The notes under the pieces are model-generated. The model saw only the letters and a program-made list of their open reading frames with translations, was not told the DNA's origin and did not search any database. The position numbers and the translations under genes are program-made. Shown here in pieces: positions 54,112 to 63,416 of a stretch of DNA of 64,000 bases (its first letter is position 1; the number at the start of each line of letters is the position of its first letter). The stretch is from Betaproteobacteria bacterium (GTDB lineage: Bacteria > Pseudomonadota > Gammaproteobacteria > Burkholderiales > Burkholderiaceae_C): NCBI GenBank assembly GCA_947453725.1, contig CANGHH010000011.1, positions 1-64,000 of the forward strand. Reading direction: 5' to 3'.

Positions 54112-55980
54112 ATGGCCCTGCTACAAATCTCCGAACCGGGCCAGGCGCCCGACCCGCACCAACGCCGCATCGCGGTGGGCATCGACCTCGGCACCACGCA
54201 TTCGCTGGTGGCGGCGGTGCGCCACGGCGTGCCAGACTGCCTGCCCGATGAGCAGGGCCGCGTGCTGCTGCCATCGGCCGTGCGCTACCTGGCCGGCGGT
54301 CGCCGGCAGATCGGCTTCGACGCGCGCGCCGCGCAGGCCGAAGACGCCGAGAACACCGTCGTCTCGGTGAAGCGCTTCATGGGCCGCAAGCTGGCCGACA
54401 TCGGCGGGACGGCCAAACTGCCCTACCGCTTCGTCGACCAGCCCGGCACGGTGGCGCTGGCCACGCGCGACGGCGACAAGACGCCGGTCGAAGTCTCGGC
54501 CGAGATCCTGGCCAGCCTGCGCCAGCGCGCCGAAGACAGCTTCGACGACGAGCTCTACGGCGCCGTCATCACCGTGCCCGCCTACTTCGACGACGCCCAG
54601 CGCCAGGCCACGAAAGACGCCGCGCAACTGGCCGGGCTGAACGTGCTGCGCCTGATCAGCGAACCGACGGCGGCGGCCGTGGCCTATGGCCTGGACAACG
54701 CCAGCGAAGGCCTCTACGCCGTCTACGACCTGGGCGGCGGTACTTTCGACATCAGCCTGCTGCGCCTGACGCGCGGTGTCTTCGAGGTGGTGGCCACGGG
54801 CGGCGATGCGGCGCTGGGTGGCGACGACATCGACCAGGCGCTGGCCGACTGGGCCTTGGCACAGACCGGCACAGCGGCACTGAGCCCGCAGGACAAGCGC
54901 GCCGCACAAGTCGCGTCGCGGGCCGCGAAGGAAGCGCTGAGCGACGCCGACAGCGCGTCGTGGCAGGCCACCATCGGCGGCGAGGCCTTGAGCGTCCCGG
55001 TGAGCCGGGCGCAGCTCGAAGCGCTGGCGCAGCCCCTGATCGCCCGCACGCTGGCCGCGGTGCGCAAGGTGCTGCGCGACGCCCAGGTCGCGCGCGACGA
55101 CGTGCAGGGCGTGGTGATGGTCGGCGGCAGCACGCGCATGCCGCGCGTGCGCGCCGCGGTCAGCGAACTCTTCGGCCCGGCGTGGCAAGGTCAGGTGCTG
55201 ACCAACGTCAACCCCGACGAGGTCGTCGCCATCGGCGCGGCCATCCAGGCCAACGCCCTGGCCGGCAACGCCAAGGACGGCGAGTTGCTGCTGCTCGACG
55301 TGATCGCGCTGTCGCTGGGTCTGGAAACGATGGGCGGGCTGGTCGAGCGCGTGATCGAGCGCAACACCACCATCCCGGTGGCCCAGGCCCAGGAATTCAC
55401 CACCTTCAAGGACGGCCAGACCGCGATGGCCATCCACGTCGTGCAGGGCGAACGCGACCTGGTCAGCGAATGCCGCAGCCTGGCCCGTTTCGAGTTGCGT
55501 GGCATCCCGCCGATGGTGGCCGGCGCGGCGCGCATCCGCGTGACCTTCCAGGTCGATGCCGACGGCCTGCTCGGCGTGTCGGCGCGCGAACTGGGATCGG
55601 GCGTCGAAGCGGCGGTCACCGTCAAGCCCAGCTACGGCCTGGCCGACGAGCAGATCGCGCAGATGCTGAAGGATGGCTTCGCCCACGCCGAGGACGACAT
55701 GGCCGCGCGTTCGCTGCGCGAAGCGCAGGTCGACGCCGAACGCATGATCGCGGCCACCGCTGGCGCGCTGACGGCCGACGGCGCCTTGCTCGGCGATGCC
55801 GAGCGGGCCGAAGTCGAAGCGCTGCTCGAGGCCACGCGGCGCAGCGCCGCCGGCAGCGACGCCCACGCCATCGAAGCTGCGGTCGAAGCCTTGGCCACCG
55901 GCACCGAAGCCTTCGCTGCCGCCCGCATGAACCAGGGCATCCGCCAGGCTTTGGCCGGGCGCCGCCTCGACGAGATCTGA
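54112..55980 (+). CDS. hscA: Fe-S chaperone HscA
   Basis: Hsp70-type ATPase of 622 residues that releases clusters from IscU. ATPase motifs: [56 protein letters not shown]. Peptide-binding domain follows with [19 protein letters not shown] short N-terminal extension ([17 protein letters not shown]) is typical of HscA. Confidence 0.96.
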   Translation: MALLQISEPGQAPDPHQRRIAVGIDLGTTHSLVAAVRHGVPDCLPDEQGRVLLPSAVRYLAGGRRQIGFDARAAQAEDAENTVVSVKRFMGRKLADIGGTAKLPYRFVDQPGTVALATRDGDKTPVEVSAEILASLRQRAEDSFDDELYGAVITVPAYFDDAQRQATKDAAQLAGLNVLRLISEPTAAAVAYGLDNASEGLYAVYDLGGGTFDISLLRLTRGVFEVVATGGDAALGGDDIDQALADWALAQTGTAALSPQDKRAAQVASRAAKEALSDADSASWQATIGGEALSVPVSRAQLEALAQPLIARTLAAVRKVLRDAQVARDDVQGVVMVGGSTRMPRVRAAVSELFGPAWQGQVLTNVNPDEVVAIGAAIQANALAGNAKDGELLLLDVIALSLGLETMGGLVERVIERNTTIPVAQAQEFTTFKDGQTAMAIHVVQGERDLVSECRSLARFELRGIPPMVAGAARIRVTFQVDADGLLGVSARELGSGVEAAVTVKPSYGLADEQIAQMLKDGFAHAEDDMAARSLREAQVDAERMIAATAGALTADGALLGDAERAEVEALLEATRRSAAGSDAHAIEAAVEALATGTEAFAAARMNQGIRQALAGRRLDEI

Positions 55981-55987
55981 GCCCGCC

Positions 55988-56326
55988 ATGCCCATCATCC
56001 GCATCCTGCCCCACGCCGAACTCTGCCCGCAGGGCGACACCATCGAAGCGCCCGCCGGCACGTCGATCTGCGAGGCCCTGCTTGAGAACGGCATCGCCAT
56101 CGAACACGCCTGCGAGATGAGCGCGGCCTGCACCACCTGCCACGTGGTCGTGAAGGCGGGCTATGCCTCGCTCGGCGAGATCGACGAGATCGAGGAAGAT
56201 CTGCTCGACAAGGCCTGGGGCCTGACGCCGACCTCGCGCCTGTCGTGCCAGGCGATGCTGGCCGAGGAAGACGTGACGATCGAGATCCCGAAGTACACGA
56301 TCAACCACGCTCGCGAGAACCACTGA
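55988..56326 (+). CDS. fdx: [2Fe-2S] ferredoxin of the ISC system
   Basis: Adrenodoxin-type ferredoxin of 112 residues. Ligands Cys42, Cys48 and Cys51 (ACEMSAACTTCH) and a fourth Cys near 87 in RLSCQAML. It supplies electrons to cluster assembly. Starts seven bases after hscA and closes the ISC cluster; no iscX-like gene follows. Confidence 0.95.
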   Translation: MPIIRILPHAELCPQGDTIEAPAGTSICEALLENGIAIEHACEMSAACTTCHVVVKAGYASLGEIDEIEEDLLDKAWGLTPTSRLSCQAMLAEEDVTIEIPKYTINHARENH

Positions 56327-56402
56327 ACAGCGGCGCCCGGTGCGCCAGCGCTGCGTGCCCCGCTTCGGTTCATCACCTGCACCACCTCGCGCAGCCTGCA
56401 CC

Positions 56403-56436
56403 AAAAAAAAGACCTCCCCGCCGTGAAGCGGGGAGG
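56403..56436 (-). terminator. Rho-independent terminator of the nrtABD operon
   Basis: On the minus strand CCTCCCCGC (56428-56436 complement) and GCGGGGAGG form a perfect nine-base stem with a six-base loop, followed by TC and eight T (56403-56410). The orientation serves the nitrate-transport genes, about 110 bases after nrtD. The rest of 56327-56544 shows nothing else I can name. Confidence 0.9.
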
Positions 56437-56544
56437 TTACGGCGGGCTCTTGCCCTGCTGAGGAGATAGACAGACACCCCATTGCGGCGTCAGGTCAGAT
56501 GCACGCAAACGGCATGCCCGCTTTGGACTCGGGGTCTGACCGGG

Positions 56545-57363
56545 TCAGGCGCTGGCCTTTTCCACATGGCCCTGGCGCGTGTACAGGAAGTCCAGGACCG
56601 CCTTGCGGCAGTGCACGTAGTCGGGGTTCTCGGCCAGTTCGACGCGGTCGCGCGGGCGCGGCAGGTTCACGCTCAGGATCTCGCCGATGGTGGCAGCCGG
56701 CCCGTTGGTCATCATCACCACGCGGTCGGACAGCAGCACGGCCTCGTCCACGTCGTGGGTCACCATCACCACCGTGCTGCGGGTGCGGGCCACGATCTTC
56801 AGCAGTTCGTCCTGCAGCCGGGCCCGGGTCAGCGCGTCCAGCGCGCCGAAGGGCTCGTCCATCAGCAGCACCTTGGGCTCCATGGCCAGCGCGCGGGCGA
56901 TGCCAACGCGCTGCTTCATGCCACCGCTGATCTCGTGCGGGCGCTTGCTCAGGGCGTGGCTCATGCCGACCAGGTCGAGCGCAGCGGCGGTGCGGGCTTC
57001 CAGTTGAGCCTTGCTGTCCTTTGCGCCGAAGACGCGCTCGACGGCCAGGTGCACGTTTTCGGCGCAGGTCAACCAGGGCAGCAGCGAGTGGTTCTGGAAG
57101 ACGACGCCGCGTTCGGGGCCGGGCGCGGCAATCTCGCGGCGGTCGCACAGCAGGATGCCGCGGGTCGGCAGCAGCAGGCCGGCGATCAGGTTCAGCAGCG
57201 TGCTCTTGCCGCAGCCCGAATGGCCGATCAAGGTGATGAATTCGCCCTGGGCCACGCTGAGGTTGATATCGCGCAGCGCATGAAAGCGGCCCTTCCGGGT
57301 CTCGAACACCATCTCGGCGCTCTCGACCTTGATGAAGTCGGCGGCGTTGTGGTCAATCGTCAT
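56545..57363 (-). CDS. nrtD: Nitrate ABC transporter ATPase NrtD
   Basis: ATPase of 272 residues of the nitrate/sulfonate/taurine class. Walker A GHSGCGKST, Q-loop FQNHSLLPWLT, signature ISGGMKQRVGIARAL, Walker B LLMDEPFGALD, and a His switch in MVTHDVDEAV. The sequence GPAATIGEILSVNLPRPRDR is typical of NrtD/CmpD. It overlaps nrtB by 11 bases. Confidence 0.92.
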   Translation of the reverse strand: MTIDHNAADFIKVESAEMVFETRKGRFHALRDINLSVAQGEFITLIGHSGCGKSTLLNLIAGLLLPTRGILLCDRREIAAPGPERGVVFQNHSLLPWLTCAENVHLAVERVFGAKDSKAQLEARTAAALDLVGMSHALSKRPHEISGGMKQRVGIARALAMEPKVLLMDEPFGALDALTRARLQDELLKIVARTRSTVVMVTHDVDEAVLLSDRVVMMTNGPAATIGEILSVNLPRPRDRVELAENPDYVHCRKAVLDFLYTRQGHVEKASA

Positions 57364-58138
57364 ACGAAAACCTTTTCGCGATGGTGACCAGGACCTGTTC
57401 GAGCAGCAGGCCGACGACGCCGATCACGAAGATGGCGATGATGATGTGCTTGACGTTGAGGTTGTTCCACTCGTCCCAGACCCAGAAGCCGATGCCGACG
57501 CCGCCGGTCAGCATCTCTGCCGCCACGATGACCAGCCATGCCGTGCCGACACTCAGGCGCACGCCGGTCAGCATGTAGGGCAGCACGGCGGGGAACAGGA
57601 TCCTGGTGATGACCTTCCATTCGCTGAGGTTGAGCACGCGGGCCACGTTCAGGTAGTCCTGCGGCACGCGCTGCACACCGACTGCGGTGTTGATGATCAT
57701 CGGCCAGATGCTGCAGATGAAGATGGTCCAGATGGCCGCCGGGTTGGCGGCCTTGAAGACCAGCAGTCCGATCGGCAGCCAGGCCAGCGGCGACACCGGG
57801 CGCAGCAGGCTGACCAGCGGATTGACCATGCGGTTGATGAAGCTGAAGCGGCCCAGGATGAAACCCATCGGGATGCCGACCAGCGCCGCCAGGCCGAAGC
57901 CCACGGCCACCCGTTCCAGCGAGAACAGGATGTTCCAGCCTATTCCCTGGTCATTCGGTCCCTTGCGGTAGAAGGGGTCGGCGAAGAGCTTGACGGCGGC
58001 TTCAAAGGTCGCCGCGGGTGTCGGGAAGGTGCTGCTGTTCATCGTCAGCAGGCCCCACACCGCCACCAGCAGGGCGAGGCCGAAGAGTGGCGGCAGCACC
58101 GTCAGGCTGACCTCGCGCCAGTCGATGCGCGTGCGCAT
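57353..58138 (-). CDS. nrtB: Nitrate ABC transporter permease NrtB
   Basis: Inner-membrane permease of 261 residues with about six hydrophobic segments and an EAA-type loop AEMLTGGVGIGFWVWDEWN. PFYRKGPNDQGIGWNI and LLRPVSPLAWLPIGLLVFK are the NrtB/CmpB pattern. ATG 58138 was chosen, 11 bases after the nrtA stop; an upstream GTG (58147) is also in frame. Confidence 0.92.
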   Translation of the reverse strand: MRTRIDWREVSLTVLPPLFGLALLVAVWGLLTMNSSTFPTPAATFEAAVKLFADPFYRKGPNDQGIGWNILFSLERVAVGFGLAALVGIPMGFILGRFSFINRMVNPLVSLLRPVSPLAWLPIGLLVFKAANPAAIWTIFICSIWPMIINTAVGVQRVPQDYLNVARVLNLSEWKVITRILFPAVLPYMLTGVRLSVGTAWLVIVAAEMLTGGVGIGFWVWDEWNNLNVKHIIIAIFVIGVVGLLLEQVLVTIAKRFSYDD

Positions 58139-58149
58139 GGTGCCCACGC

Positions 58150-59394
58150 TCAAGCCGCCGCAGCGGCCTTGATCTTGAAGCCGTCGGCGTACTTGGCCGG
58201 CGACTGACCGTCCCAGACCACGCCGTCGATGAGCTTGCTGCTGCGCATCTCGCTCTTCGGGACATTCACCTTCAGCTGGCCCGCAGCTTCCTTGTACAGC
58301 GCGATCTGGTTGATCTGCTTGGCCACGCCCAGGTAGTCGGGGTGTTCCTTCAGCAAGCCCCAGCGCTTGTGCTGGGTCAGGAACCACATGCCATCCGACA
58401 GGTAGGGGAAGGTCACCGCGCCGTCGTTGAAGAACTTCATGTAGTTGGGGTCGTCCCAGGTCTTGCCCATGCCGTTCTGGTAACGGCCCAGGATGCGCTG
58501 GTTGATGGCGTCGACGCTGGTGTTGACGTAGCTCTTGTCGGCGATGGTCTCGGCCATCTTGTTCTTGTTCTGCAGGCCGGCGTCGATCCAGCGGCCGGCT
58601 TCCATCACCGCCATCATCACGGCGCGCGCGGTGTTGGGGTACTTCTTGACGAAGTCGCCGGTGGTGCCCAGCACCTTCTCGGGGTGGTCTTTCCAGATGT
58701 CCTGCGTGGTGGCTGCCGTGACGCCGATGCCGTCGATGATGGCGCGGTGGTTCCAGGGCTCGCCGACGCAGTAGCCGTCCATGTTGCCGACGCGCATGTT
58801 CGCCACCATCTGCGGCGGCGGCACGGTGATGACTTTGGCGTCCTTGATCGGGTTGATGCCGACCGAGGCCATCCAGTAATAGAGCCACATCGCGTGCGTG
58901 CCGGTCGGGAAGGTCTGCGCGAAGGTGTACTCGCGCTTGTCGGCGGCCATCACCTTGGCCAGGCCGGCGCCGTCCACGGCGCCCTTGTCCGCCAGCTTCT
59001 TGCTCAGCGTGATGGCCTGGCCGTTGTTGTTCAGCGTCATCAGCACGGCCATGTCTTTTTTCGGCCCGCCGACGCCCAGGTGCACGCCGTAGACCAGGCC
59101 ATAGAGCACATGCGCCATGTCGAGTTCGCCGTTGACGAGCTTGTCGCGCACCCCGGCCCAGCTGGCCTCCTTGGTCGGGATGATCTTGACGCCGTACTTC
59201 TTGTCGAAACCCAGCACGCTGGCCATCACCACGCTGGCGCAGTCGGTCAGCGGGATGAAGCCGATGCGGACTTCCTCCTTCTCGGGCTTGTCGCTGCCGG
59301 CCGCGTAGACGGCGGCCTGCAGGCCGGGGATGAGGCCGGCGGCGCCGGTGGCTGCCGTCGCGGCAGCAGCCTTCACGAGGGTGCGACGGGCCAT
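58150..59394 (-). CDS. nrtA: Nitrate-binding protein NrtA, Tat-exported
   Basis: Periplasmic substrate-binding protein of 414 residues of the CmpA/NrtA family. Tat-type start ARRTLVKAAAATAATGAAG (RR followed by hydrophobic region). Family stretches: GFIPLTDCASVVMASVLGFD, LSKKLADKG, YCVGEPWNHRAIIDGIG. The signal peptide argues for transport rather than the cytoplasmic sensor NasS, to which it is otherwise similar. AGGAC lies before ATG 59394; an upstream in-frame ATG at 59421 has no such site. Confidence 0.9.
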   Translation of the reverse strand: MARRTLVKAAAATAATGAAGLIPGLQAAVYAAGSDKPEKEEVRIGFIPLTDCASVVMASVLGFDKKYGVKIIPTKEASWAGVRDKLVNGELDMAHVLYGLVYGVHLGVGGPKKDMAVLMTLNNNGQAITLSKKLADKGAVDGAGLAKVMAADKREYTFAQTFPTGTHAMWLYYWMASVGINPIKDAKVITVPPPQMVANMRVGNMDGYCVGEPWNHRAIIDGIGVTAATTQDIWKDHPEKVLGTTGDFVKKYPNTARAVMMAVMEAGRWIDAGLQNKNKMAETIADKSYVNTSVDAINQRILGRYQNGMGKTWDDPNYMKFFNDGAVTFPYLSDGMWFLTQHKRWGLLKEHPDYLGVAKQINQIALYKEAAGQLKVNVPKSEMRSSKLIDGVVWDGQSPAKYADGFKIKAAAAA

Positions 59395-59580
59395 GTCTGT
59401 GCGTCCTGGGGTGGTGGTCATGGGCTTTGCTGGTTGAGGGCCGATAAAGCGAAAGGGCGTCCACACGTCAGCGTGCCGCGGTTCGGCACGCATCAGTGAG
59501 GACGCCCTTGTCCCGTCGGACCTGCACACACATGGCACCAGCCCGACGCTGTCGAGAAATCGGCTTTGATCTCTCTCAGG
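59395..59580 (-). promoter_or_regulatory. ANTAR-type antitermination leader of nrtABD
   Basis: Predicted RNA leader of about 186 bases read on the minus strand. P1 (59554-59575): GAGAGATC-AAAGCC-GATTTCTC, eight pairs (one G-U). P2 (59499-59514): GGGAC-AAGGGC-GTCCT, five pairs (one G-U). Both six-base loops have A1 and G4, the ANTAR-protein recognition signature. P2's loop and 3' arm (AAGGGCGTCC, 59500-59509) also form the 5' arm of a terminator whose 3' arm is GGACGCCCTT (59453-59462), with inner GCGTGCCG/CGGCACGC pairing, followed by TTTCGCTTT. Holding P2 would block the terminator. A GTCGG/CCGAC helix can bring P1 and P2 together. This fills the 307-base gap between the regulator gene and nrtA. 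Confidence 0.8.
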
Positions 59581-59590
59581 TCAGAGACCT

Positions 59591-59607
59591 TGCAAACCGC
59601 GTGCCAG
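59591..59607 (-). promoter_or_regulatory. Sigma-54 promoter of nrtABD
   Basis: Minus-strand CTGGCACG-CGGT-TTGCA matches the -24/-12 consensus (TGGCACG-N4-TTGCW) exactly. A start at about 59580 gives the leader described. Sigma-54 use implies control by nitrogen status through an NtrC-type activator; I did not find a clear activator site upstream, within the end of the ANTAR gene. Confidence 0.85.
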
Positions 59608-59701
59608 CGCAGGGGCCGCCTTTTCGGGTCCGGACCGGGTGTTGGTCCAGGGTTTGCACCAAGCCGCAGCACGCAACGCGCAGCGCTGGTGCGCTGCAGC
59701 G

Positions 59702-60334
59702 CTACATCAGCAGTTCGGCGGCGTCGACGATGCGCTGGGCGATGTCGGCCATCTTCAAGCCCTTGTCCATCGCCGCCTTGCGGATGCGCGCGTAGGCCTC
59801 GGGCTCGGCGATCTGGTGGCGCTGCATCAGCAGGCCCTTGGCGCGGTCGACCACCTTGCGGTCGGACAACTGCGTGCGCGCCTCGGCCAGCTCGCGTCGC
59901 AGCGATTCCTCGTGTTCGAAGCGCGCCAGCGCCACCTCCAGCACCGGCTTGACCCGTTCCGGTGCCAGACCCGCGACGACGTAGGCCGTCACCCCCGACG
60001 CGATGGCGGCGCGCACATGGCTGGTGTCGCTGTCCTCGGTGAACATCACGATCGGGCGGCGCGCGTCGCGCGTCGCCATCACCACGTGCTCCAGTGTGTC
60101 GCGGGCCTGGCTTTCGGCGTCGACGATGATCATGTCGGGCTGGATCTGCGCCAGCCGCTCGGGCAGGAAGGGGTCCACCGGCAACACCGCCACGATGTTG
60201 TAGCCGGCTTCCAGCAGGCCGATGCGCAGGCTGCGCGAACGCTCCATTTCGAGCGCCGTCGCCTCGTCGTCGGGCTCGCCGCCGAGTGGCTCGGGGGCCA
60301 CGATGACGATGCGGGTGGTTTCGGGAAGGGGCAT
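59702..60334 (-). CDS. ANTAR-domain response regulator (NasT-like)
   Basis: RNA-binding regulator of 210 residues. An N-terminal receiver-like domain (about 8-130) has the acceptor-region Asp in MIIVDAESQ and acidic residues near the start. The C-terminal ANTAR domain (about 148-205) has [42 protein letters not shown], here read as one conserved block (positions about 158-200) with the typical RAKGLLM and AY-R-IRK features. It lies directly upstream of the leader carrying ANTAR hairpins, so it is the likely antiterminator for nitrate uptake. No NasS-type cytoplasmic nitrate sensor is adjacent. Confidence 0.9.
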   Translation of the reverse strand: MPLPETTRIVIVAPEPLGGEPDDEATALEMERSRSLRIGLLEAGYNIVAVLPVDPFLPERLAQIQPDMIIVDAESQARDTLEHVVMATRDARRPIVMFTEDSDTSHVRAAIASGVTAYVVAGLAPERVKPVLEVALARFEHEESLRRELAEARTQLSDRKVVDRAKGLLMQRHQIAEPEAYARIRKAAMDKGLKMADIAQRIVDAAELLM

Positions 60335-60398
60335 GGGCAGGGCCGAGCAAATTTCGCGCCGCTGCTGGCGCCGACAGCGGCAGCCTACACTCGGGCGG

Positions 60399-61445
60399 GT
60401 GAAAATTCTCGGATTCGAATCGTCCTGCGACGAGACCGGCGTGGCCCTCGTGGAGGCCGATCACCACGGCCCGCCGCGCCTGCTGGCTGAAGCCTTGTAC
60501 AGCCAGATCGACATGCACGCGGCTTACGGCGGTGTGGTGCCTGAACTGGCCTCACGCGACCACATCCGCCGTGCGCTGCCGCTGGCGCGCGAGGTGCTGG
60601 CACAGGCCGACTGCACGCTGGCCGAGGTCGATCTGGTGGCTTACACGCGCGGCCCCGGCCTGGCCGGTGCGCTGCTGGTCGGCGCCGGCATCGCGGTGGC
60701 GCTGGCGGCGGCGCTGGGCAAACCGGCGCTCGGCATCCACCACCTGGAAGGCCACCTGCTGTCGCCCTTCCTGGGTGAAGCAGCGCCGCAGTTTCCCTTC
60801 GTCGCGCTGCTGGTCTCGGGCGGCCACACGCAATTGATGCAGGTCGACGGCGTCGGCGACTACCGCCTGCTGGGCGAAACCATCGATGACGCCGCCGGCG
60901 AAGCCTTCGACAAGAGCGCCAAGCTGCTGGACCTGGGCTACCCGGGCGGGCCCGCGCTCTCGCGCCTGGCCAGCCAAGGCAACCCGGCGGCCTATGCCTT
61001 GCCGCGTCCGCTGCTGCACAACGGCAACCTCGATTTCTCGTTCGCCGGGCTGAAGACGGCGGTGATGACCCAGGCCCGCAAGCTGGGTCCTGCGATGAGC
61101 GACCAGATGCGTGCCGATCTGGCTGCGTCGACGCAGGCGGCCATCGTCGATGTGCTGGTCGCCAAGTCGCTGCGCGCGCTGAAGGACAGCGGCACGCAAC
61201 GACTGGTGGTCGCCGGCGGCGTCGGCGCCAATCTGCGCTTGCGCGAGAAGCTCAACGCCGGTGCGGCCAAGCTCGGCGCCCGCGTGTACTACCCGCCGCT
61301 GGCGCTGTGCACCGACAACGGCGCGATGATCGCGCTGGCCGCCGCGCTGCGCTGGCAGCGCGGCCTGGCACCACTCGAAACGGATGGGGCCTTCGACATC
61401 CGCCCGCGCTGGCCGCTGGCCGAATTGACCAGCACCAGCGCTTGA
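60399..61445 (+). CDS. tsaD: tRNA N6-adenosine threonylcarbamoyltransferase TsaD
   Basis: Completes the t6A37 modification of tRNAs reading ANN codons. 348 residues; metal motif [11 protein letters not shown] (HxxGH), [37 protein letters not shown] and [16 protein letters not shown] start with no Shine-Dalgarno; a TACACT box ends seven bases before, so the mRNA may be leaderless. Divergent from the ANTAR gene. Confidence 0.96.
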   Translation: MKILGFESSCDETGVALVEADHHGPPRLLAEALYSQIDMHAAYGGVVPELASRDHIRRALPLAREVLAQADCTLAEVDLVAYTRGPGLAGALLVGAGIAVALAAALGKPALGIHHLEGHLLSPFLGEAAPQFPFVALLVSGGHTQLMQVDGVGDYRLLGETIDDAAGEAFDKSAKLLDLGYPGGPALSRLASQGNPAAYALPRPLLHNGNLDFSFAGLKTAVMTQARKLGPAMSDQMRADLAASTQAAIVDVLVAKSLRALKDSGTQRLVVAGGVGANLRLREKLNAGAAKLGARVYYPPLALCTDNGAMIALAAALRWQRGLAPLETDGAFDIRPRWPLAELTSTSA

Positions 61446-61482
61446 GCGGCGGCCGCGCTGGCCAGCCCCCTGAGGCCGAGCC

Positions 61483-61920
61483 TCAGTTGACCGTCAGTTG
61501 TGCCGCACTGCGGGCACTGCGCTTGGGCAGCGTCAAGGTCAGCACGCCATTTTCCAGCCGGGCCTGGGCTTCGGTCTGGTCGACTTCGGCGGCCAGCGTG
61601 AAGCTGCGCGCGTAGGCGGTGATCGATCGTTCGCGGTAGACCACGCGCTCACCCTCGCGGCGCTCATCGGCCTTCTCGCTCTGCGCCTGCACGTTGACCT
61701 GACGGCCTTCGATCGAAACCTTCACATCTTCCTTGGCCACGCCGGGCATGTCCAACTTGACGGTGTAGGCGCGGTCGCTCTCGGCAACGTCCAGTGCGGG
61801 GTTGCGGGCGGTCGATGTATCGGCCGCAGCGGTGGTCGCCGGGGCGAAATAGCGCTCCAGGGTGTCGTCGAACAGGCGCGAGAACTGGCGTGCATCACGG
61901 GTGGTGGGGACGATGAACAT
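61483..61920 (-). CDS. Small heat-shock protein, Hsp20 family
   Basis: Holdase chaperone of 145 residues. Alpha-crystallin domain (about 40-130) with LDVAESDRAYTVKLDMPGVAKEDVKVSIEGR and RLENGVLTLTLPKR. AGGAG is seven bases before ATG. No ROSE-type thermometer was searched for in the short leader. Convergent with tsaD (37 bases), divergent from the binding-protein gene. Confidence 0.93.
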   Translation of the reverse strand: MFIVPTTRDARQFSRLFDDTLERYFAPATTAAADTSTARNPALDVAESDRAYTVKLDMPGVAKEDVKVSIEGRQVNVQAQSEKADERREGERVVYRERSITAYARSFTLAAEVDQTEAQARLENGVLTLTLPKRSARSAAQLTVN

Positions 61921-61978
61921 GGTGACTCCTAGAATCAGGTTCCCGGTGCCGCAGCCCTGCGGCACCCATGCCGGTCAG

Positions 61979-63346
61979 ATGGCTTCGGCGCTGTCGTTTT
62001 CAAGCCTTTCCCCTGTTGACGTGAATCAAAGCCGACGCGCCTGGCTGGCGTTGCCCTACCTGTTGCCCGCCGTGCTTCGGTCCCTGTTGCCGGGCGCCCT
62101 GCCGCTGGCGGCGTTGAAGGCCCGTGCCGCCGCCGAGCCCGTCCGCATCGCCTTGATCGAAGCCTTGTCCGGGTCTTTCGCGAATGCCGGCGAGGCCGTC
62201 TACCGCAATCTGCTGTGGGCCACCGAGCGCGTCAACCAGCGCGGCGGCGTGCGCGTGGCCGGCGTGCTGCGGCCGCTGCAGCTGCTTCGCTTTGACAGCC
62301 AGGGCACGACCGAAGCCGCGCTGGCCCTGCTGCGTGGCGCGCTGGACGCGGGCATCAGCTTCATCGCCCAGGGCAACAGTTCGGCCACGGCGGCGGCGCT
62401 GGTCGATGCGCTGGACAAGCACAACGCCCGCGAGCCGCAGCGCCGCGCCTTGCTGCTGAACTATTCGGCGGTCGACCCGGCGCTGACCAACGAACGCTGC
62501 AGCTTCTGGCATTTCCGCTTCGACGCCCATGCCGACATGCGCCTGGACGCGCTGACCGACGTGCTGCGCGACGACCGCAGCCTGCAGCGCGTCTACCTCT
62601 TCGGCCAGGACTACAGCTTCGGCCAGCAGTTTGCACAGACCGCGCGCCGCCTGGTCACGGCCAAGCGGCCAGACATCGCCATCGTCGGCGACGAACTGCA
62701 CGCCCTGGGCAAGGTCAAGGATTTCCTGCCCTACGCCGCCAAGATCAAGGCCAGCGACGCGCAGGCGGTCCTGACGGGCAATTGGGGCAACGACCTGACG
62801 CTGCTGGTGCGGGCGCTGCGCGAAGCCGGGTCGGACGCCAAGCTCTACACCTTCTACGGCAATGCGCTGGGCGCGCCGGCGGCCCTGGGCGATGCCGGCG
62901 TCGGTCGCGTGCTGGCGGTGGCCGAGTGGCATCCGAACCTCGGCGGCCCGGCGTCCGAGGCCTTCTACGGCGCCTTCGTTCGCCGCTTCCCCGAAAGGCG
63001 TGAAGACTATGTCCACGTCCGCATGGCGGTGCTGGTCGAGATGCTGGCCCTGGCCATCGAGCGCGCCGGCAGCACCGAAGCCGCCTCGGTGGCGCAGGCG
63101 CTGGAAGGCGCGCGCTTCGACGGCCGCATGGCGGGCATGGCTGGTTTGACACTGCATCCGGCCGTGATGCGCGCTTCCGATCACCAACTGCTGCAGCCGC
63201 TGTTCGTCAGCGTGATGGAGCGCGCCGGCACAGCTGGCGTGCCGCACGAGGTCGAAGGCTCGGGCTACGGCTTCCGCACCGTGCGCAGCTATGACGCAGC
63301 GGCCCTGGCGCAGACACCGCGTTGCCGGATGGCCCGTCCCGCGTGA
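61979..63346 (+). CDS. Periplasmic ligand-binding protein, Leu/Ile/Val-type family
   Basis: Substrate-binding protein of about 455 residues of the type I periplasmic fold used by branched-chain amino acid ABC transporters and amide sensors. Evidence: RIALIEALSGSFANAGEAVYRN, RVYLFGQDYSFGQQFAQTARR, AVLTGNWGNDLTLLVRALR and FYGAFVRRFPER. It has a Tat-like QSRRAWLALP near the start; GTG 62021 is an alternative start just before it. No transporter subunits follow, so it is an orphan binding protein here. Ligand unknown. Confidence 0.8.
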   Translation: MASALSFSSLSPVDVNQSRRAWLALPYLLPAVLRSLLPGALPLAALKARAAAEPVRIALIEALSGSFANAGEAVYRNLLWATERVNQRGGVRVAGVLRPLQLLRFDSQGTTEAALALLRGALDAGISFIAQGNSSATAAALVDALDKHNAREPQRRALLLNYSAVDPALTNERCSFWHFRFDAHADMRLDALTDVLRDDRSLQRVYLFGQDYSFGQQFAQTARRLVTAKRPDIAIVGDELHALGKVKDFLPYAAKIKASDAQAVLTGNWGNDLTLLVRALREAGSDAKLYTFYGNALGAPAALGDAGVGRVLAVAEWHPNLGGPASEAFYGAFVRRFPERREDYVHVRMAVLVEMLALAIERAGSTEAASVAQALEGARFDGRMAGMAGLTLHPAVMRASDHQLLQPLFVSVMERAGTAGVPHEVEGSGYGFRTVRSYDAAALAQTPRCRMARPA

Positions 63347-63410
63347 ATGCCGATTGACGCCGATTGACGCCGAATGAAGACCGAATGAAGACCGAATGAG
63401 ACCGACGGAG
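63347..63410. repeat. Short degenerate tandem repeats before the aminotransferase gene
   Basis: After the stop of the binding-protein gene the sequence runs CGATTGACGC twice (63351-63370) then CGAATGAAGAC twice and CGAATGAGAC, ending in CGACGGAG, which carries the ribosome-binding site of the next gene. The units resemble each other (CGA-x-TGA core). Purpose unknown; possibly slippage-derived. Confidence 0.6.
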
Positions 63411-63416
63411 AACCCC

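Noticed and set aside
54121-56136. 670-codon minus-strand frame opposite hscA
   Set aside because: Shadow of the hscA codon pattern; no recognisable domain.
59559-59586. Alternative hairpin TCTCT-GACCTG-AGAGA at the leader start
   Set aside because: Its 5' arm lies upstream of the predicted sigma-54 start, and its loop lacks A1/G4.
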